From Micractinium sp. NFX-FRZ (taxonomy: Eukaryota > Chlorophyta > Trebouxiophyceae > Chlorellales > Chlorellaceae): a DNA stretch of 64,000 bases. The translations under genes were made by a program, and so were the position numbers. This document shows positions 30,801 to 40,526 of this stretch, piece by piece; the stretch's first letter is position 1; every line of letters begins with the position of its first letter. The notes under the pieces are model-generated. The model had not been told where the DNA came from. It made no database searches and saw only the letters and a program-made list of their open reading frames with translations. Location of the stretch: assembly GCA_029339195.1 (NCBI GenBank), contig JAPTJF010000005.1, positions 372,001-436,000 on the forward strand, read 5' to 3'.

Positions 30801-33800
30801 ATCGTGGCTCACCAGCCTTCTGGGGCCGAGCGTCCCCATAATCCTCCTCCTCCTCCTCCTCAGACTGAGGGGCTGACGCCTCCCGCTGCTGGCTGCCCTT
30901 GCGCTTGCGCCCCGTGCTACCGCCGACGGCCGGCTGCAGAGGGCGGCGGGGGCAGGAGCGCAGGCGGCACCGGTCACGAGCAGGCAGGCGGGCAGGCGGG
31001 TGGGTGGGCAGGCACACCGGCGACATGCACATTCCCAGGCACGCCAGGCATGGACGTCAGCCCCTCCACAGCAAGCACTTCTCACGAACCAATCCCCCAC
31101 CCAGGGCGCTGGACACCCAGCCAGGCAGGAGGAGGCCGCTCACCCGCCACCCCTCCCACCCACCCACCCCACCGCCATTACCTCTTCCGCCACCAGCAGG
31201 TCCTCTCCAGCCTCTGCCGCCTCCGCCTCCATGTCAGCAGCCAGGTCCAGCACGCGCGCCGCCTCCCGCAGCCCCGACAGCATCGCTCCCCCCACTGTGT
31301 CTGGGTGCTCCCGCGCCGTGTGCTCCCCAGCAAACAGCAGGCGCCGCCCCACGGGCTGCGCCAGCGTGTCGTACTGCTGGCCCGACGCGCCCACGGCGAC
31401 GTACGAGTAGCTGCCGCGGGTGTAGGGCTCTGCACGCAACAGAAGGGGGGGCGGGGGCGGAGCCGTACTGTGAGGCGTGAGCACAGGATCTGTACAAGGG
31501 CAGTGCTGGTTTCAGGCGCCCACAGCAACGCCACCCTTTGTCTGCCCTCTAGCAAAGCATTGTGTGCCCTCACGGGCAATAGCGACCTCAAGGGCCAGTC
31601 ACTCGGTTACTTGCCTGAGGCCCACTGGGAGGCGGTGTAGGCCACAGGCTCGGGCACCTCCACCCCTGGGTGTATCCGGCGCAGCACTGCCAGCGCAGCT
31701 TCTTTCAGCGCCTCTGGCGTCTGCTCCTCGGCGGCCCGTGCCGACGCGCCTGCAGGGTGGCGGGAGGGGGCGGAGCTTAGCGGGTAAAGGGGCGGGGGGC
31801 GAGGAGGGTGGCAGCAGCAGACACCGTCATTACAGAAGCGGGCAGTCAGGCAGTTAGGCAGGCAGTCAGGCATGCAGGCAGCCGGACTGGCAGGAAGGCA
31901 GCCCCCATCCCATCCACACGACCATCGACGTTCACCCACCCACTCACCCGAGACGAGCGCCGCCAGGGTGTTGGACCCGCTGAAGCGGTGGAAGTTCCAC
32001 CACATGAAGCACCGCCCCCGCTCCGCCTCTGCAAAGAAGATGATTGTGCAAGTGTGTTGTGAATCCTCAAGTCAGACAAAAGCACGTGGCCTGAGTCGCA
32101 CAACAACGCCACTTGCATGCGGCGGGCAAGCGGGCCCAGCACCCTCCATCCTAGCACTGCGGTGGGGCTATGCGTGGCCACCTGTGAGCTCCCTAGCGGC
32201 CGCTGCAGATGGCACACAGCGTCACCACGCACACATCTGCCTGGCACCAATCTACGCAGAAGATCTCACCTGTGGGCTCCCCTGCCGCCCCAAAGTAGTC
32301 CACCTCGTCGTTCCAGAAGACGGCGGGGAACTCCAGCACCACCTGCGGGTCAGGCAGCGAGTGAAGCAACGCATTGACCGGTTGCCTTGCGTGCAGGACC
32401 CGCCGGGAGGCGGGCGAGCGGCGGGCGCGTGGGGCAAGCTGGGTGTCCTTCACCTTCCCCACCACACCCCGGCTCCCATGCATGCCCTTTCTTCCTATTG
32501 TGCCACGCACCACCTCCCCTAACCCCCTCGTTCCCCACCCGCTCCCGCTCCTACTGCGGCCAGCTCGACCGCAGAGGCGTCTAACAACATTCGCCGCCGG
32601 CTTGCCACCTCGTCGCGCCACAAAGCGCATGCCACCCTTATTACCCAATAACGCTACACACATCTTACACCCGCCTTGTTCAGGTCGCCAAAGCCCAGCC
32701 TGGTCACCACCCGGGTGCCTCATGTCCAAGCCTTGCCCTTCACTCCCTTCCGTCTTTTTGTCCGTGCCTCCCTTCCAGGCTTTGCCTTTCTTTTTAGCCC
32801 ACCTTGTTCAGGTCGCCAAAGCCCAGCCGGTTGACCGCCTCCTGCTTCCAGGGCGGCAGGTCGGGAACAAAGCGGATGCCCCCCGCCTTGAGCACCCCCA
32901 GCGGCACCGTCACAATCACCGCGTCACAACGCAGCACCTCGCCGCTCTCGGTGACAACCTCAACGGGCGAGCCGGTGGCATCCCGGATCTGTGGGAGGTG
33001 GGAGGGACGGGCGAGTAAGGGTGGGTGGGGATGGAGTGCACGGGGAGGTGATGGTGCTGGGCATAGTGAAGAGGGGCGCGGTACCCAGGCGGGGCAGAAG
33101 GCCGCTCCCGTGCGCTGCGCCGGCAGCCGCCATGGCCGCCCTCCTACCTCAGTTCACCCCTGCTTACAACCCTGCTCGCCTCTCTGTGTCTGCCTGCACC
33201 CATGCCCTCGTCTGTCCATCTGCCAGCTACGTCTGCCCACAACCCTGCCCTCGCCCCGCCTTTCCCCTGAACCCACCTCCACAACAGGCGTGTTGAGGCG
33301 CAGGCTGTCTCCCAGGGTGGCGGCAACCGCCTTGAAGACGGAATCGTAACCGCCCACCACCATGCAGTGTGGGCCGCCAAACCCGCCGGCGTCCTCGTCC
33401 TGGTTCCAGAAGGGGGCAGAAATCTGCAGCAGGGAAAGCGACGGGTGCAATGTGAGGCAACCGGATTGGGAAGAACAACGGAAAATCTACCAGAAGATTG
33501 ACTTGGAAGTGAACAATGCGGTGGCTCCAGTGGGAGGGTGGGTTGCAGGGCAGGGCAGGGCGGGGGCAAGCATGTGCTCTGCGCAGGCATGGGTTCACCC
33601 ACGTCCTCTGCCTCATCCAGCACTCTTAGCCCCAGGAGCGGCCTCGGCCTCCCAGAAGATGCATTTGATCACCCGCCCACCTCCCCAAGGCAAGGCAAGT
33701 CGAGGCAAGTCCTCGCCCACCCACGTCCCCAAGGCAAGTCCTCACGCCATGCCCCCCACCCACCCACCTCATCCAGGCGCGCGCTGCACCCATACTCCAG

Positions 33801-36800
33801 GTTGGCCCAGTGCCAGTGCAGCAGGCGGCGCTGGTCCGCGCTGATGGGATCCACAGCAGGCACGTCGTCAGCCTCACCCTCTGCTGCCACTGCAGCCTCC
33901 ACCGCCGCTGCCTCCACCGCTGCTGCCTCCGTGCTCGCCTCCCCCCCAGGCTCCTGCTTCACACCAGCAGTGCCGTTGGCAGCAGGCTTCGCCTCCTCCT
34001 CCTCTTGCTCCGCCCCTGCCGCCACCATGGCCGCCACAGCCGCCACGGGCAGCGGCGGCTCTGGCGCCGCCTCAAGCGGCTGCTTCTGGGGTGAGGGCGA
34101 TGCCAGCACAGAGGCCAGGAAATCGTCCACCTCCTCCTGCTCCCCCCGAGGAGCGGCCGGCACCCGAGGCGACTCCAGCAGCAGGCCTTCTGTCAGCTCC
34201 AGGCTGTCGCCCAGCAGTGTTGGTACGGGAGCAAGCGCCGGCTCTGTGAGCAGCGCCAGAGCGCTCTGCACATCGGGGTCGGGAGCGACGTCCACAGCCG
34301 GTGGCGCTGGTGCAGGGGCCGCTGCCGGCGCCACCGCGACCGCCGCCTCGGTTGCCGCCTCGGCCTGCTCTACCTTTGCCACCGCCGCCGCCGTCGCTGC
34401 CGCCGCGGCTTGCGCCGCCGCTGCCGCCTCTTCCGCCGCCTCTGCCTGCTTCACCCGCTGCTGGATGGCTCGCGTCAGCATCTCTCCGTAGGACACCTGG
34501 GCAGCAAGAAAGCACAGGGCAGGGCAGGGGCGTGTCAGCTTGCAGAGCAGACACGTTGCGTTAGAGCACATGCCACAGGCAATGCACGGGCACAAGCAAG
34601 GGGCAGAAGTTGGGGCGGCGCTGGCAGCGCCACACTCGTTCACCCACACAGCCCAATTGCTCCTCAGCCCAACCACCCAAGCAATCAGTTCAGAACATTA
34701 CGCCGACAACACTCAACAAGCAATCCCCCAGCCCCTGCTACCCACCGTATTGCGCTCCTCCTCGGGCATCTCATCCAGCAGGTCTGCCACATCATCCATC
34801 AAGTCATCCCGCAGCCTGCAGGCAGGAGCAGTGCGGGAAGTGGTTTGGAAGGTGAGTAATGCACGCTTGAAGAGGCACGCAGGTCCGCCACACCCATCCA
34901 TCAAGTCGCCCCGCAGCCTGCAGGTACTCCAAGTGTATCAACACCCACACACACACAAAGTGACTGAGTGAGTGAGTACCCTTCAGCGGGGCATGCCTGC
35001 CACATCACACACACCCATTGCGCAGGCCATAGCAGGATGGTGCATGTTGTATAGCAGTTGGGAGACAGGAGAGACCGGAGGAGCACAGCAAGTCCTCTCC
35101 AGACACGTCCACCGCCCCAGGCACTGTCAGCCATCACTGGTGGTTCTGTCAAGCAGCGGCAGCTGCCCTCCTCACTGCGGCCCATGCGGCTGCACTCCTC
35201 ACTCAGCCCCCCAACACAACTCGCTTTTTAACCCATAAACCCAGCTCACTTCTCCACCGAGGTGTCCAGCTCCTGGGGCACCGCCACCCCTGTGGTTGTG
35301 TCCAGCAGCGGCAGCTGCTCCCCGAGCTCGTGCAGCCGCACCCCCAGCTGCTTGCAGAGGACGGCGGAGGGGTCGGAGCGCAGGCCCTTCTCCACGTCTG
35401 GCTCTATCCCAGTGATGATGCTGGCGCCTGTGAGGCAGGCAGGAGGGGAGGGGGCACATGGGAAGGCAGGGAGGCAGGGTCAGCTGCTTGCAGAGGGCGG
35501 CAGAGCGGGCGGAGTGCAACGCCCAGGCCATCAACTGGCTCTGCCCCAGTGTTGGTGCTGGCGGGTGTAGAAGAAAGGGAACGGAAGGAGGCAGGTCACA
35601 TTTAGATCTTGGATGCTGGACAGAGGCAGGGGAGGTGGGCAGGTGGGATGCCGGGTGCTGCACTTGGGCCAGCCGGGCCAACGCAGTGCCTGCCTGCCAG
35701 GCTGCATCAGTCAGCACAATGCGGATCGCAGGGACAGGCCAGGCCAGCAGGCTAAAGAAATTTTGTCGCGTATGCTATTTTTTTTGAATTTGGAGTGATG
35801 CACACGCACCGAGGTCCACTGGCGCGGTAAAGCCGCCCTGCTGGTAGGAGTGCACCCGCCCGCCCACTCGATCGCGGGCCTCTAGCACTGTCACGTCGGC
35901 GCCGTTGCGCTGCAGCAGGGAAGGAGCAGGAGTGGCGGAGGGTGGAGGCGGCAGGGCAGCATGGAGGCGTGCGACTGTTGCTAGGGCAGGGCGGCAAGGA
36001 GGGTAGCACTGCCTGAGCTCACATCAGGCACCAGCAGCCAGCAGCCAGCAAGGCCGCCGACAACTGCACTGCTGGCAGCAAACCAGCATGCAGCTAGCTA
36101 GCTGGAAGAGGCGCAGCGGGGCGGCAGGCAGGGACAGCCGAGCACAAATGCGGGCCCACGCCCATACCTTTAGGTGCAGAGCGGCGGTGAGTCCCGCCGG
36201 CCCCGCGCCCACCACCACCACGCGCCACCGCCGCCGCCGCTTCTCCTCCCGCTCCCGCTGCTTCGCCTCCTGCTGGCGCTCCTTGAACCAGGCAGGAAGC
36301 CCTGCTGCTCCGAGGTAGTCGTTCACCTGCAGGGCAAGAGAGGAAGACAGGACAGGAGCTGAGCTATGTGCCTTTAAGAAGACAACGACAGCAACAGTAA
36401 CCAAGCCATGCTGCGCAGCTGGTTGCAAGCAGCAATGTGCACCAGGCGGTCAAGAGAGGCAGGCGGGCACGGCAGGCGGCATCCTCTGGCATCAGACAGG
36501 GAAACACCCAAACAGAGGGACACCAGGCCAAAGCAGGCCTGGCACCCACCCAGCCTCGGATCTGCGCCTTCTTGTGCGACAGGTCCACACCCAGCGCCTC
36601 CCCCGTGCGCTGCCGCAGCATCTTCTCCGTCGTCAACTGCAGGGCAGGCAGGCCGGGCAAGAAAGGCTCGGTCAAGGGAGAGGGCAAAGCGCGAAGGACA
36701 GGGGAGCACAGGCACAATTGGAGGGTGCACGGCAGGCAGAGCAGCAGCACCCCAGAGCCGCAGGGCATGCACGGTGCCAGGAGGCGTGCAGGGCACAGCA

Positions 36801-37999
36801 GGGACCCAGCAACGCGGCACCTTCTGCTGAGCGCTGCTGATGAGCACCAGCGCGCCGTCAATGGCGGCAGTGAATTGTGACAGCGCCACCGGCTGCGGGT
36901 ACAGCAGCTCGACACAGCCCCACAGAAGCAGTGTGCATCACTCCAAGAGCCTCACATTCATGTCCACAGAGGCCATGATCTCAAACAGCTTCCCCGCCAT
37001 CTCGTCATCGCTGGGCCCGCTTGGCACCACGTAGGCGTCGTCCGGCGGCGGCGGCAGCCGTGCAGCCACCTCGGGTGGCAGCGGCACCCGCGGGTCTCCC
37101 CTCAGCAGCCCAAAGTTGATGGCACCCTGGCGCTGCAGGAAGGCGTAGGCATCCGACAGCATGGCCTCCTTGCCAGGTGGCGCCAGCGCTGCACGGAGGG
37201 CGGGAGGAAGGAGAGGGTGTGAAACAGGGGCTGTGCATGGAGGGCAAAGCTCGCAGCATACAGTTGCCCATCCGCGGGGACATTGCAGCGGCAGCGTTGC
37301 AGCGACGGCAGTGCATCAGCAACATCGCAGCAGCGGCGCCACAGCGGCAGCAACAAAGCAGCACACCGGGCAGCACCACGCAGCACCAAGTAAGCCGCAG
37401 AACTCACACCGCGCTCCACCATTGGCCCCTTGGCTGCCTCCGTCACTCACTCACCCAGGCACTCCTCCTCCAGCAAGAAGCGAGAAGTGTCTGCATCCCA
37501 CCTGCCCAGCACAATGTTCCTGCACCCAACAAATCAAAGCAGCGGCAGCAAGGCAGGAATGGCTGTTGTGGGGCAGTGGGCTGCCTGCTGCCATGCCTGC
37601 CTGGGCCCGGTGCTGCGGCAGATGTGCAGGGCAGTAGCACCATTTGGCAAGCTGGATCCTACAGTCCTTGCAGGACAGCACGGCACCAGGCTGGCTGATA
37701 CAGTGCAGTCCAGCCGGAGCGATGACAAAAACCCATCTGCTGCCCCCAACGCAACTGCTGCCACTGCCACCACCCCAACCTGTGGCGCCCGCTGCCCACC
37801 TGGCCTCTCGGTAGTCGGGGGCACAGTGCGCAAACCTCAGCTGCTCCGCCTTGTTGAGCGCATATGAGCGCAGCCCGGCCTGCACGGTGGCGCGGCCTGC
37901 GGGAAAGGCAGCGTCTTCGCCGCCGCCGCCCGCTCCGCCCTGCCGCCGGGTGGCGGCGCGCGCCGAGTAGCGCGACTTGCTGTAGCCCTGCTGCACCAT
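26167..37999 (-). CDS. KDM1: LSD1/KDM1-type histone demethylase with Set2-like C-terminal tail
   Basis: FAD-dependent lysine demethylase, 1454 aa from 29 exons: 37800-37999, 37455-37519, 36956-37188, 36821-36892, 36550-36636, 36168-36326, 35810-35909, 35250-35427, 34746-34815, 33768-34496, 33277-33423, 32803-32988, 32270-32342, 31948-32028, 31615-31749, 31182-31429, 30813-30933, 30587-30658, 30181-30339, 29802-29896, 29290-29350, 29004-29074, 28588-28664, 28231-28337, 27632-28071, 27197-27347, 26965-27055, 26528-26597, 26167-26253. Domains: SWIRM (about 67-160); FAD site [11 protein letters not shown] near 260; amine oxidase to about 915, with catalytic-type Lys in TVPLGVLK and [17 protein letters not shown]. 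An Ala/Glu-rich insert of about 200 aa sits where LSD1 has its Tower. After basic/acidic linkers come a TFIIS-N/LEDGF-like helical domain (about 1092-1195), poly-Gln, and an SRI-like domain (about 1373-1448). One intron after exon 15 has a GC donor. Confidence 0.88.
27809..27848 (-). repeat. CAG repeat encoding poly-Gln in the KDM1-like gene
   Basis: About thirteen CTG triplets on the plus strand read as CAG in exon 25 and encode a glutamine run between the TFIIS-N-like and SRI-like domains. Confidence 0.9.
28205..28224 (+). repeat. (GGGC)n run
   Basis: Five consecutive GGGC units on the plus strand within an intron of the KDM1-like gene; the G runs could form a quadruplex. Confidence 0.8.
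29520..29850 (-). repeat. Triplicated exon edge at KDM1-like exon 20 donor
   Basis: The donor end of exon 20 (plus strand CCTGCTCCTCGGAAACGTAC, true copy from 29801) recurs in diverged form at 29658-29700 and 29520-29562, each followed by TGCCGCTCC-TGCC-ATGCCTGC. AC-dinucleotide runs flank two copies. Confidence 0.8.
32674..32828 (-). repeat. Exon-edge duplication at KDM1-like exon 12 donor
   Basis: A 27-bp block beginning CCTTGTTCAGGTCGCCAAAG at 32802 (true exon 12 end) is repeated exactly at 32674-32700 inside the adjoining intron. Confidence 0.9.
34794..34925 (-). repeat. Exon-edge duplication at KDM1-like exon 9 acceptor
   Basis: The start of exon 9 with its acceptor (plus strand CATCAAGTCATCCCGCAGCC, 34797 on) is repeated at 34895-34925 with one change. 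Confidence 0.88.
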
Positions 38000-38398
38000 G
38001 GCTATCTTGCTGCCCTCAATCAAGGGTGCAGGGCGTTGGGAACGTGTTCAGCCCCTGCAGAGAGCGCTGCCGGAGCGTCGTCAGTGGTGGCAAGCCTGCC
38101 GGGCTGCGTCACGTGTCTGCATCTTATGAGCTCGAGAAACAATACCCATACGCCAAGCCTGCAACAGCAGGTTCCCGGAGCTCTTGATGAGGCACCATTC
38201 TTTTCGGTGGCCGCAGCAGGCAGCGCAGGCTCGGCAATTGAAGCCTCGCCGGCCGCAATCGATCCAGTGTGTGTGAGGAGCTTACGCACTATCGGGGAAG
38301 TGACGATCACGACCCCATTGGCCGTGGCATCTTGAAACTCGCACCTGCGCGACCCCCGGCACGTCTGCCAACCTCAGCACACCCGCAAGGCATCCACC
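38000..38398. promoter_or_regulatory. Divergent promoter region KDM1-like / NTF2
   Basis: 399 bp between divergent start codons. It must contain both promoters or parts of them. No TATA box or repeated motif was recognised. Confidence 0.5.
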
Positions 38399-40057
38399 AT
38401 GGCTGGTGATCCGGAGGCCATCGCTAAGGTGCGGCGGAGCCGAGGGTGAAGAGTGGCACGGCGGCTCTGGTGCCTGCCCTGCCCTCTGCAAGCCAGCCGA
38501 GCAATCATAGCATTGATCAGGATGATGTCAGATGCCTGCACAGCGCCCCCCGGTGCTGGCGGAGCGATCGACTCGCGGTGTTCGCTCCTGCCCCTCTGCA
38601 CCTGCTGCTTGGGCAACCTGGTGACGTTTGGGGTTGACAGGACCGCTCAGAGGTCGAAGGTGCAAGCGGTCGCAGATGCTTCTGCCACCGCCGCCGTCGT
38701 CGCACGGACCGCCATGCCTGGGCTCCGCCAGACCGAGGTAGCAAGTGCACCTGCTCAGGCTCATTCCACCCTGCTTCTTGCATGGAAGCCCCAAACCTGC
38801 AGGCGTTCACCGACCACTATTACGCCACCTTTGACACGGCGCGGGCCAACCTGGCGGGCCTGTACCAGGACCAGAGCATGCTGACCTTTGAGGGGCAGAA
38901 GTTCCAGGGCACGCAGGCGGTGCGTGCTGCTTGCCGCCGGCTGCCTGCTGCATGTGCATGTGGCGCGTGCTAATCAGGGCAGGCCGATCAGGGCCACGCC
39001 GGCGCTGTTGGATGGCAGCGACGCGATGTGGCTGGCGGCAGCGAACGGGAGGTGCCACTGCCGCCTGCTCCCAGCTTCTGTCCTAGATTACGAACTTGTC
39101 CGCAATCACCGGCTGCCCCAACTTTTGATGGGCTCTGGGATCTGCCTGGTCCCGCCTGCAGATCATGGGCAAGCTGACGTCGCTGCCGTTCCAGCAGTGC
39201 AAGCACCACATCAGCTCGCTGGATGCCCAGCCCAGCCTGAGCTCCGGAGTGCTGGTCTTTGTCACCGGCCAGCTGCTGGTGAGGGAGCGGGTGCGGCAAG
39301 TTGTGATGGAGAGCATGGGGGTGGTTTGGAGGCTGGAGGAGGGCAGCGGGTATGAAAGCAGGTTCTCCTTGGTCAGCGGCAGCCAGCTGCTGGTGTGTGA
39401 GGTCGGGGCAGGAGAGGGGGGAGCGGGAGAAGGCTGCAGAGGGGAGCTCGTCTCTCGACGTCAGCTGCGGTGCCGGGGCAGCACGCATGCCGTTGTGTGT
39501 CAGCCAATTCTTACAGAGCCACTGCCCACCCTCCAACCCAATGTGCCCCGTGCTTCCTTTCACCCTGCTTCCCTGCCTGACCCACCACCCTACTGCCCCT
39601 CCTCTCCTTCTCACACCTGCCCGCAGCCCGAGGGCGAGACCAACCCCCTCAAGTTCAGCCAGACCTTCCACCTTGCGCCCGTGGGCGGCAGCTATGTCGT
39701 CACCAACGGTGAGCCAGCTGCTGGCCGCATGTGTGGGCAGGCTGATGTGCTGTGCACGCTGCTGTGCCATGCACGGGTGAGGCAGGGCAAGAGCGCGACG
39801 CTGTGTTGGTGGGGTTCGAGTGGCAAGAGGCAGGAGGCAGCTTCGGTGTTGCAAGTGGTGAGGCGGTGCCTGGCTCTGCAGCAGGGTGCTTGCTCATGAA
39901 GCCACCCAGCGGTAGCAGGTGCCTCACGCCGGTGCCTGCCAGCCTTCTGATGCCGTGCTGATGCACTCCCTCATGCTTGCCTCTGCTTACTCTCCTGCCT
40001 TGCGACTCGCCCTCCCTGTCCCTTGGCGCAGATCTGTTCCGGCTGAACTACGGATGA
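38399..40057 (+). CDS. NTF2: Nuclear transport factor 2
   Basis: Small nuclear import factor that carries Ran-GDP into the nucleus; 123 aa against about 125 in the family. Exons 38399-38428, 38803-38919, 39162-39278, 39627-39708, 40032-40057, in phase. The first exon encodes only MAGDPEAIAK, matching the family start. The body is strongly conserved: HYYATFD, LYQDQSMLTFEGQ, MGKLTSLPFQQCKHHISSLD, LVFVTGQLL, LKFSQTFHLAP, VTNDLFRLNYG at the end. The protein is complete with no odd residues. It is divergently paired with the KDM1-like gene. Confidence 0.97.
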
Positions 40058-40084
40058 ACCCGGCGTGACAGAGCTGCGATGCCC

Positions 40085-40089
40085 TTACA
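40085..40089 (-). terminator. Candidate TGTAA polyadenylation signal for the Kelch-MYND gene
   Basis: TGTAA on the minus strand about 440 nt past the stop. It lies within the presumed NTF2 3' UTR, so the two transcripts may overlap. Confidence 0.22.
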
Positions 40090-40258
40090 CCCCTGCATGG
40101 AAGAAGGCGTGGCAGCGCTGCCATGCCTTCCAGGGAGGTGCCACGCCCTCCCGCCTTGACCCGCCCGCCACCTCCCCTGCCACCTCGACCCCGCCACGCC
40201 CACCTCCCGCGGCCACACTGTGTCTATATTCTTGCCTGCAAGCACTGTTTTGAGACGC

Positions 40259-40263
40259 TGTAA
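40259..40263 (+). terminator. Candidate TGTAA polyadenylation signal for NTF2
   Basis: TGTAA about 200 nt past the NTF2 stop on the sense strand. Confidence 0.4.
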
Positions 40264-40526
40264 CGTGCCTGGAGGGCAGCAGCAACCAGCGTGAGAGGGG
40301 CTGGAAAGGTACGGCGAGCAAGGCAGGCAGACGCAAAGGCAGTTGAGCGGGGAGGGCGAGAGGCGAGGTGCTGGCGCCAGGTGGCACGCCAGGCAGTGTA
40401 CGGGCAGCATGCTAGGCGGCAAGACTACATTGGGAGGGGCAAGCAGGCCAGGCAGGCAAGCTTCACGGCAGCGGTGGGCAGCGCCTCGTGCTGCTCGGCG
40501 CGCAGCCGAGCGCTGCCGCCCTCCGT

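Larger units (their letters stand above)
40058..40526. other. Intergenic between convergent NTF2 and Kelch-MYND genes
   Basis: 469 bp holding both 3' UTRs. TGTAA occurs on both strands in useful places (listed separately). No gene seen. Confidence 0.5.

Noticed and set aside
30814..31181. Gene boundary between LSD1 part and tail
   Set aside because: No ATG in exons 17-18, a gap of only 248 bp at the exon 16-17 intron, and phase continuity argue for one gene, though transcript proof is missing.
31430..31614. Possible end of the KDM1-like protein after WASGK with a stop
   Set aside because: A GC donor (GCAAGT) at 31614 gives the conserved [13 protein letters not shown] junction, as in LSD1 proteins.
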